From NCBI GenBank assembly GCA_003550325.1, contig QKWP01000350.1:146400-210399 (forward strand): a DNA stretch of 64,000 nucleotides, in the 5' to 3' direction. Below the pieces are notes generated by a model that saw only the letters and a list, made by a program, of their open reading frames with translations, was not told the DNA's origin and searched no databases. A program made the translations under genes and the position numbers. Positions 57,465-64,000 of the stretch are shown here, one piece after another. Source of the stretch: Gigaspora rosea. Lineage: Eukaryota > Glomeromycota > Glomeromycetes > Diversisporales > Gigasporaceae. Numbering within the stretch: the first letter of the stretch is position 1; every line of letters starts with the position of its first letter.

Positions 57465-57835
57465 ATTATCTGTGCACTTCCAGAGTTTTCTTGCTAGCGA
57501 AATATAAATTAAAAATAATTAAAAACATTAAAAAAAGAGGAAAAAATATTTTTATTTGCAAAAGGAAACGAAAGTATTATTTATGCACTTCCAGAATTCT
57601 TTTGCTAGTAATAAATAAATCGAAAAAATCAAAAATATTGACAAAAATAAGAAAAAAACTCAAAATATGTTTGTTTACAATAAACCGAAATTATTATTTA
57701 TGCACTTCAATTAATCTTTTTACTAGTAAAAATATCAAAAATATTAACGAAAATATGAAAATATATATATGTTTATTTATACACTTCCAAAAGTTCTTTT
57801 TCTAGTAAAATAAATCGAAACCATTAATTAAAATA
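57465..57835. repeat. Tandem repeat, about four units of 80-115 bp
   Basis: Each unit contains TTATGCACTTCCAGAATTCT, TTGCTAGTAA and A-rich ATATTAACGAAAATA-type sequence. A + strand frame (57491-57805) stays open and repeats YYLCTSRILL; I regard it as repeat-derived. Confidence 0.7.
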
Positions 57836-58654
57836 AATGGTTCAACACAATCAAGAACTTTTTATAAGTTTTTGTCTGGTAAATTTATTTTCAAGAGAAT
57901 AAAATTTGCTGAGACATAAGTTTACAAACTTGTAATTTAATATACACCAAACTCTACCTAAAATGTCGTAAGTTCATTTTTGTTGTACTGGTACAATCTA
58001 TATCCGATAAAATTGTTAATCGTTTGCGAAAGGTTATTTACCAAAGCTTTAAAAAAGTGCTAAGATTAAAGGAACAAAACGTTAGTATTTAACATAATAT
58101 TTAAGGGGAATTTATATATAAGGCTCGGGGAAATGAAAATAATTACACATAAGGGCCCAATGTGAAAACAACATATAAAGGCCCAAATTTTGAAAAATAT
58201 TACAATTAGGGTAGCTGCGCGACGCAGTCGCGCTAAAACCAGGAACGTGATGTAACTGTAATCTTGCTCAACTGGTTATCAATTTATAAACTTCTCACTT
58301 GGAACAAGACACACACTGAAACAACTTTCAGGCGTAACTATACGCTTCTCTTCTCTTTATTCGTTGCAGTCAAAAGACTAACTTTTGTCTTCTATTTATA
58401 TTAATTCTGCGATTACATATATTGTTTAACTTATAATTCTCTAATTTTACTTTTTTCATTGTAATAAAATAAACTCTTAAATTCTACTATAAAATCGTCT
58501 TTGTTACGGTGATCGATGATCACAATAACGTTGCCCAACATTATAATACTTATCATAATTCTGGTCGACTATATTACCAAATAAGCTGTTCGAATTTATT
58601 TTCATTCTACCTTTGCACTTTTCGCTTTGTTATACATTTCGTATTAAAATCATT

Positions 58655-59030
58655 AACAATCACTTTATAGACAACTTAATTCATAGACAATTAATTTACA
58701 GACAAGATTATTCTACAGACGGTTAATTCACAGACAAATTCATTTTGTTGACTATATATTTAGCCAACAATTACTTCATAAATTGCACCAGCTTTACCGT
58801 AAATTCTCGAAACAACGTCCATGCCCGCTATTTCGAGAATTTACGGTAAATTAAACTTAATTCTAACGACAATGACTAGAATTAATTGTCTGTGAAATCT
58901 GATGTCATTGAAATAACTGCCAATAAAACAAACTTGTTTGTGAATAAATCGATTGTAAAATAATCTTACCTGTAATTAAATTCTCTGCGAACTAAATTGT
59001 CTGTGAAGTAATTTTTGGTGAGTTGATGCT
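58655..59030. mobile_element. MITE with TAGACAA/CTGTGAA-repeat ends, copy 3
   Basis: Diverged member of the 27751 and 53323 family: ATTCATAGACAATTAATT and TTCACAGACAAATTCATTTT on the left, inverted on the right, with core CAATGACTAGAATTAATTG. It is interrupted by the foldback at 58793-58850. Confidence 0.65.
58793..58850. mobile_element. 58-bp foldback, perfect 20-bp inverted repeat
   Basis: TTTACCGTAAATTCTCGAAA at 58793-58812 is exactly complementary to 58831-58850, with an 18-base loop. It is nested in a MITE, at a point where the other two family copies have unrelated sequence. Confidence 0.88.
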
Positions 59031-59178
59031 ACTGAATAGAATATTAAATAAAAACTCAATAAAATCGAAATAGATCACAATAAATACAATTTGAATCTTA
59101 AGGCAGTCTGATAGCGATAGAGAATATTTTACCTGATTTCGTTCCACCATATGATACATATTACTGCGTTCTCAGAAT

Positions 59179-59654
59179 AACACAGATACTTGGGAGTGCT
59201 TGATGAAATTGGGCCGGTTTAGTTCGATCGTGAACAAATGGTTTAAAACGATAACTAACACACATAATTACGGGAATAAGGGTCCTCTTTATTAATATGA
59301 ATCAATACATTGGATTATTACAGAAATACTATCTACAACCCTACTTGTTCTTCCTCCATAAGCTAAAACCAAACCCTTATATATTTTTAATTCATATGGG
59401 AGCTTTAAATCACTCGTCAAATCTCACAAACGGGTGATAAAATCTCCAAACGAGTAATTGATCACCCGTCTGGAGATTTGATTACCTGTTTGGAGATTTG
59501 ATCACCCGTTTGGGGCTTTGATCACCCGTTTGGAGATTTGATCACCCGTTTGGAGATTCAATCACCCGACTATGCCACAAAATTTCCAAAATAAGAAATA
59601 AATAACGATAAAATAACAATACTAACTAAAATAGAAAAAGTTGAGCATCATACA
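59179..59654 (-). mobile_element. LTR of a retrotransposon, copy 3 (minus strand)
   Basis: Its complement matches the LTR at 48862-49287, from the CAATTGAGCC-like right end (near 59190) to the TGATGCTCAAC-like left end (near 59640). The internal array is expanded: about eight GATCACCCGTTTGGAGATTT units at 59400-59575. No internal retroelement sequence adjoins, so it is a solo LTR. Confidence 0.8.
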
Positions 59655-60540
59655 CGGACAGTAGAAGTATGTTACACCAGCACAGCACATTGACATGTGA
59701 AATGATAGCCTTTTAACGCCCAATCAAATGCAAGATTTTGCGAACTATCATTCTAGATGGAAGGTAACCATACATTCCGTCAATTTGCATGACTGCGTTC
59801 CTGGTATCAAGGGTCCAAATTTATCGTAGATTTGCAATAAGTTTTTAACATTTGAAATTATATAAATGTATTTTTCTTTTTGCAGCTAAGCGTATCACTT
59901 TTTACTTAATATTGCATTTATTTTCTTAGCGTCTTGCGTGTAAAAATTGTAGCTTCTTTAGCCAATTTTTAAAAGTAAGTAATTTAGCTTTCTCTACGAA
60001 TACAAACGAGTTTTTGCGGTTCTAAATTTCTTCGATTAACGCGTAGTAACCTTCACAAAATGTGAATCATGTTTTATAACTAGTCTTGGACTTATTAGTT
60101 TAGAACCAAATAAAAATTATGATATTGATAAATATCGTGCCTAACCTAATCGAACTCATTAAACGAAAAAGGGTATAGAATATAAAATGTATAAAGTAGA
60201 AACATATATACAGTAATGATGTTCAAAGAACCAATATCATCATAACACAAAGTTACTTTGGCCTTTAATTGTAAAAGTTTTCAAATTTTGGACCTTAATA
60301 TGTAATTATTTTTACCTTGGGTTCTTATTTGTAATTATTTCATTTTCCGGACCATTATATGTAAATTCTCCAAATTTAGTTATAATGTTTAAAAAAAAAT
60401 ATATCAGTGAAATTTTTATCCATTCTGATCAGTGATGTAATTTTTTTCGCCCAATGGATATTTGGGGGAAAGTTAATACAAAAATTCGACATATATATAA
60501 ATATGCATCAATATGCATGCCATACCAATAATATTATTAC

Positions 60541-60557
60541 GATAATAGGCAATTTAA
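60541..60557 (+). promoter_or_regulatory. Conserved upstream motif of SDR copy D
   Basis: GATAATAGGCAATTTAATTT matches the motif upstream of copies B and C. Confidence 0.5.
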
Positions 60558-60618
60558 TTTGTCGGCTATCGGCTAAATAATTAATTCGTTACGCAGTTAG
60601 TCATGATTAGAGAAACCT

Positions 60619-60626
60619 TATAAATA
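60619..60626 (+). promoter_or_regulatory. TATA box of SDR copy D
   Basis: TATAAATA in CCTTATAAATATGC, 57 bases before the start codon, as in copy B. Confidence 0.65.
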
Positions 60627-60675
60627 TGCCTTCTTTTCACTCCTTTACTCTCAATTAATTTCTCAAACAAAAAAA

Positions 60676-62039
60676 ATGGAATCAATTGTTGCTAGCCACC
60701 CTGAAGAAAAACATTTTACTTTTGATAAAATTCCTGACCTTGCTGGAAAAGTAATTAGATTATTATTTTCATCCAATTAATTGAAATGTAAAATCTCGAA
60801 ATATTGAATTGAATTTTTATCTATCTATTATATCTAGGTTGCAATCGTTACGGGAGGAAATGCTGGAATAGGTTATATTACGTGTAGAGAATTGGCCAGA
60901 AAAAATGCACATGTGTTCCTGTTAGGTCGTAATATCGAGAAAGGGCAGGCTGCCGTTGAAGCCATTAAATCTGAGATTGGTAATAAAGATGTTGAATTTA
61001 TGCATTTGAATTTAAAAAGTTTGAAATCTGTTAAAGAAAGCGCTGAAAATTTCTTGGCAAGAAATTTACCATTACACATTCTGTAAGTTCTTTTATTGTG
61101 TTTATTATACAATAGTTTGAATGTTAAAAAAACTTTAGCATAATTAATTATTGTTTATAATATTTATTAGAATTAACAATGCGGGAATCACAACAGAGTA
61201 AGTAATATTAAAATTATAAATTCTTTCACTTATAATTGTAAAAAAAAAATTTGAATAAACAAGTACTGTATGTAATAAATAGGACATTTTCATTTACTGA
61301 TGATGGAATTCAAGAAGAATTTGGAGTAAATCATGTCGGACCTTTTGTAAGTAAATAAATAGCGAAACTATAAATTCTTAAAATTACAATGATGATAAAT
61401 TAAAAATTCATGGTATTTTTTTTTTTTTTTTGTATTGTTAGCTTTTCACTAAATTATTATTGCCAAAAATCAAAGCTTCACAACCAGCACGTATAGTAAA
61501 TGTTAGCAGTATGGGCCATCGTAGAGCTACAGGAATTGAATTCGAAACATTAAATGATCCAAATGCACAAGACCCGAAACAACGTTATCGACAATCCAAA
61601 CTTGCAAATGTTCTATTCACTGACGAATTAAATAGACGATATCTTGAAGGGGATCAAGTATATGCTAACACTATTCATCCAGGTATAATAAAATTTTTTC
61701 AAAATTTAACTAAACCAACAATATAAATTAGCCAATTTATTTATTTATTACTTTATTATCTATTTAGGACTCGTAGATACCCCAATGTTAAGAAGAAATG
61801 ATTTATCTTTTTCAGAAACATTTTTATCTTCTTCAATCTCAACTGAGGATGGAGCTATTACTACATTATATTGTGCTACTAGTCCAGAAATCGAAGAGAA
61901 AAATTATCGTGGAAAGTATTTTGTTCCATTCGGTATAGAAGGTGAAAAATCTTCATATACTGAAGATGATGATTTGGCTAAGAGACTTTGGGAATTTACT
62001 GAAAATTTGATAAACGAAAAATTATCACAAAAAAAATAA
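60676..62039 (+). CDS. SDR copy D, NADP(H)-type short-chain dehydrogenase, 6 exons
   Basis: Paralogue of B and C. Exons are 60676-60750, 60838-61082, 61171-61197, 61283-61346, 61442-61682 and 61768-62039, giving 307 residues. It has TGGNAGIG (30-37), LLGRN for NADP(H), NNAG (109-112), catalytic Ser160 in NVSS, and Y186-x3-K190 in RYRQSKLAN. The otherwise conserved NHVGHF is NHVGPF (His136 to Pro, CCT at 61341-61343). Exon 4 begins with G instead of T, changing the junction codon from Asn to Glu. The C-terminus is longer and basic (SQKK). Its promoter keeps the conserved motif and TATA box. The substrate is unknown; likely cytosolic. Confidence 0.92.
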
Positions 62040-62149
62040 CTGCTTTTTATTAATTTACTACATAATTTTAATATCAATATTCGGGATATTTGGTAAATAG
62101 GTGGTCTTTTCTGTTATAAATAGAATAGTTAGATGAATTTCATGTAATT

Positions 62150-62395
62150 ATCATTAAATAGTGGATATCAAATAAATTAATATTTCTAAACTGAGCAAAT
62201 ATCAGTTTTTTATACTTGCGGACACAAAATAAAAAAAAACAGTGGATATCCAATGTAAAAATCAGTTTATTATATGTGAGGACAATAACAACAGCAAAAA
62301 AATAGAGGATTTCCAATAAATTAATATTCTAAACTGAGTAAATATCAGATTATTATATTATGCGGACAACAACAACGACAACAAAAAAAGAAAAC
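62150..62395. repeat. Three diverged tandem units
   Basis: Repeats of about 75-95 bases carry GTGGATATCCAAT, AAACTGAGCAAATATCAG and a TGCGGACAA end followed by A-rich sequence. Confidence 0.65.
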
Positions 62396-62704
62396 CTTAC
62401 TTCTGCTCTATTAAGTGAGATGCTTGAAAGCCTTTTGTAAAAAGAAGCTACTAACTAAATTAACATAAATATAAGCTTAAATTCAAATTATTTCATATAT
62501 AATTGTAGTCCAATACAAATATGAAGTTAAATATATACTATAATTATTATTATCCAGCAGTCGTTACTATTACATGTATTTAAACATATTAAATAAGTAA
62601 TCTGGCTCTAAGAAATATAAATCTAAAATTTATTATTCTTTAAACAGCTTCTATATATGGAAAATTTTAATGTTAGTAGCTATTATTAGTAACAGAAAAA
62701 ACAT

Positions 62705-63232
62705 TAATTCGTGATTCGCGAGAGATGTACAGAATTTCTATATATAGAAATGGGGATATTAAATAATAAAAACAATTAATACGTATAATCTGGAGCCGGA
62801 ATTAAAATTTCACAATTCCTGTCAAGTTAACATCTTTAGTATTTATAACCAAACTGTAGAGACAAGTTTTCTCTTTCTAATGGTGGTAAAATCATCAAAA
62901 TTGGCCTAATATATCAAGAGATATTCTCATTTTTTTCTTTGTGGCTATATGAAATTTCTTTGCAGATCTGCAAAGAAATTTCATATGATCATAAAGACAA
63001 AAATGAGAATATCTCTTGATATATTAGGCCAATTTTGATGGTTTTACCACCATTAGAAAGAGAAAACTTGTCTCTACAGTTTGGTTATAAATACTAAAGA
63101 TGTTAACTTGACAGGAATTGAGAAATTTTAATTCCGGCTCTAGATTATAGGTATTAATTGTTTTTATTATATTTAATATCCCCACATGTATATATAGTAT
63201 TACTATAGTAATTCTTTCCATCTTTCGCGAAT
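62705..63232. repeat. Spacer-free palindrome of about 528 bp
   Basis: Centre at TGCAGATCTGCA (between 62966 and 62967). The inner 200 bases of each arm are almost identical in inverted form; for example CAAGAGATATTCTCATTTTT and GTTAACATCTTTAGTATTTA appear in complement on the right. The outer 50 bases are more diverged. No loop is present. No gene lies in it; it is a foldback element or a recent inverted duplication. Confidence 0.9.
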
Positions 63233-64000
63233 TACTAATTAAAGATTATAACCATATGAGTTACAGGAAAAGAAAACTTATAAATCATGTTTTTTTGAGT
63301 ATCTACCTTTTAATATAAAAATCTTAAACCAAGCAATCAAACACTTAAGTTTTTATAAAATAGTTCAAAATGATATTAAAATAAAATAATAAGCGCTAAG
63401 TAAAGTCCTATAAAAATTTTTTTTCAAATATTTCCGTAATCTCTCCATATTTTTTGTGATAACTCTGTGAATCTGGAACATGATTGACAAAATCTTAGAC
63501 AGGCCGAATAATTTCCATGGTTTAAAGTTATAAATTACCTGAATATGCAACATTTATGGAAATAACATGGAATATAAAACATGGATCGCTTTTTATAGGA
63601 AAGTAATTATAAAAAGCTCAATTTACAGGTTTCTCTTCCAGTCACTCATATGTTTTAAGTTTTATAGCTTTTTAAATCATAAAAATATTTTGTTTTCCCA
63701 CAATTGGATGCCTTCAGGCGTTACAAAAATAATTATTAAAATCACAAGATTTATAAATCAAAATTTAGAAGTGAGTGACTTTGATTTTAACTTTAAGTTT
63801 TAGATTATCAATTCATCAACCCAAAAACAAAAAAATAAAAAAGAGTGAAATTTTTATAAAGCTCATGCAATTCACGAGAAGTGGTTTATAAAGCACCAAT
63901 AAAATAGATTTTGAATATAATTTGATATACTCTGCAATATTTTCTCAAACTGCTCTTGTTTTTATGTACATTATCCCTTAAACCGTTTGAAATTTAGGGC
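63233..64000. other. Gene-free AT-rich end of the window
   Basis: No supportable gene, RNA or repeat. Confidence 0.55.

Larger units (their letters stand above)
58107..60370. mobile_element. 2.26-kb element with inverted repeats of about 110 bp
   Basis: 58107-58215 (GGGGAATTTATATATAAGG, GAAATGAAAATAATTACACA, AAGGCCCAAATTTTGAAAA, ATTACAATTAGGG) is inverted at 60262-60370 with collinear similarity. Terminal repeats of this length suit a Mutator-like element. No transposase is present; the interior holds a MITE (58655-59030), a reverse-strand LTR (59179-59654) and featureless DNA. It ends about 300 bases before SDR copy D. The target duplication was not resolved. Confidence 0.75.

Noticed and set aside
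60873..61112. Minus-strand frame overlapping SDR copy D exon 2
   Set aside because: Antisense shadow of a conserved exon.
1..64000. CRISPR array, rRNA genes, bacterial operon or integron
   Set aside because: Introns, retroposons and eukaryotic transposon classes show a eukaryotic genome; no regular spacer-repeat array or rRNA signature was seen.

Overview
This is an AT-rich eukaryotic window with very low gene density and short GT-AG introns. The UDP-glycosyltransferase style, the Sel1-type repeat debris, the TTAGGG-like tracts and the very high load of small transposons suggest an early-diverging filamentous fungus. My best guess is an arbuscular mycorrhizal fungus (Glomeromycotina, Rhizophagus-like). 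That taxonomic call is inference; I could not run a search.

Genes. Four loci can be defended as host genes. A five-exon UDP-glycosyltransferase with a signal peptide and a C-terminal membrane anchor lies at 1143-3241 (+). A dispersed family of NADP(H)-type short-chain dehydrogenases/reductases (SDR) lies on the same strand: a 5'-truncated copy A (5254-6085) and three complete six-exon copies, B (7540-8886), C (51247-52588) and D (60676-62039). The complete copies share exon phases and nearly identical exon lengths. B and D also share a TATA box about 57 bases before the ATG. Copy C has lost that TATA region, and it carries Ala where the SDR catalytic Ser is expected. All remaining coding traces are decayed transposon or repeat-protein genes: a LINE-type RNase H fragment, a hAT-type transposase relic, Sel1-repeat relics, and an unidentified minus-strand reading frame that is duplicated.

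Layout. 1-1100: minisatellite, hairpin and a GGGTGACCC-rich block. 1.1-3.2 kb: glycosyltransferase. 3.5-4.8 kb: nested inverted-repeat elements. 5.2-8.9 kb: SDR copies A and B. 9.5-20.3 kb: a nest of transposons, including a 2.5-kb element with perfect 8-bp target duplications, a 1.5-kb hAT element with perfect 8-bp target duplications, and three diverged tandem copies of a degenerate Sel1/minisatellite unit. 20.7-25.6 kb: a 0.75-kb direct duplication around a LINE relic, with an ambiguous base (N) at one repeat border. 26.3-30.7 kb: a large element with long terminal inverted repeats of about 640 bp that hosts a tRNA-derived retroposon and several MITEs. 30.7-37 kb: MITEs, two more retroposon copies, an LTR and a satellite. 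38-40.2 kb: hAT transposase relic. 42-49.3 kb: GGGTGACCC blocks, tandem repeats, A-rich DNA and an LTR. 49.4-53.6 kb: SDR copy C amid MITEs. 56.6-60.4 kb: a hAT element and a 2.3-kb element with inverted repeats of about 110 bp. 60.6-62.0 kb: SDR copy D. 62.7-63.2 kb: a spacer-free palindrome of about 0.5 kb.

The genes do not form an operon or a recognisable pathway. The clearest biology is repeated SDR duplication followed by promoter and active-site divergence in a transposon-saturated landscape, plus several small transposon families that can be delimited to the base by their target-site duplications. I found no rRNA, no functional tRNA and no CRISPR array.
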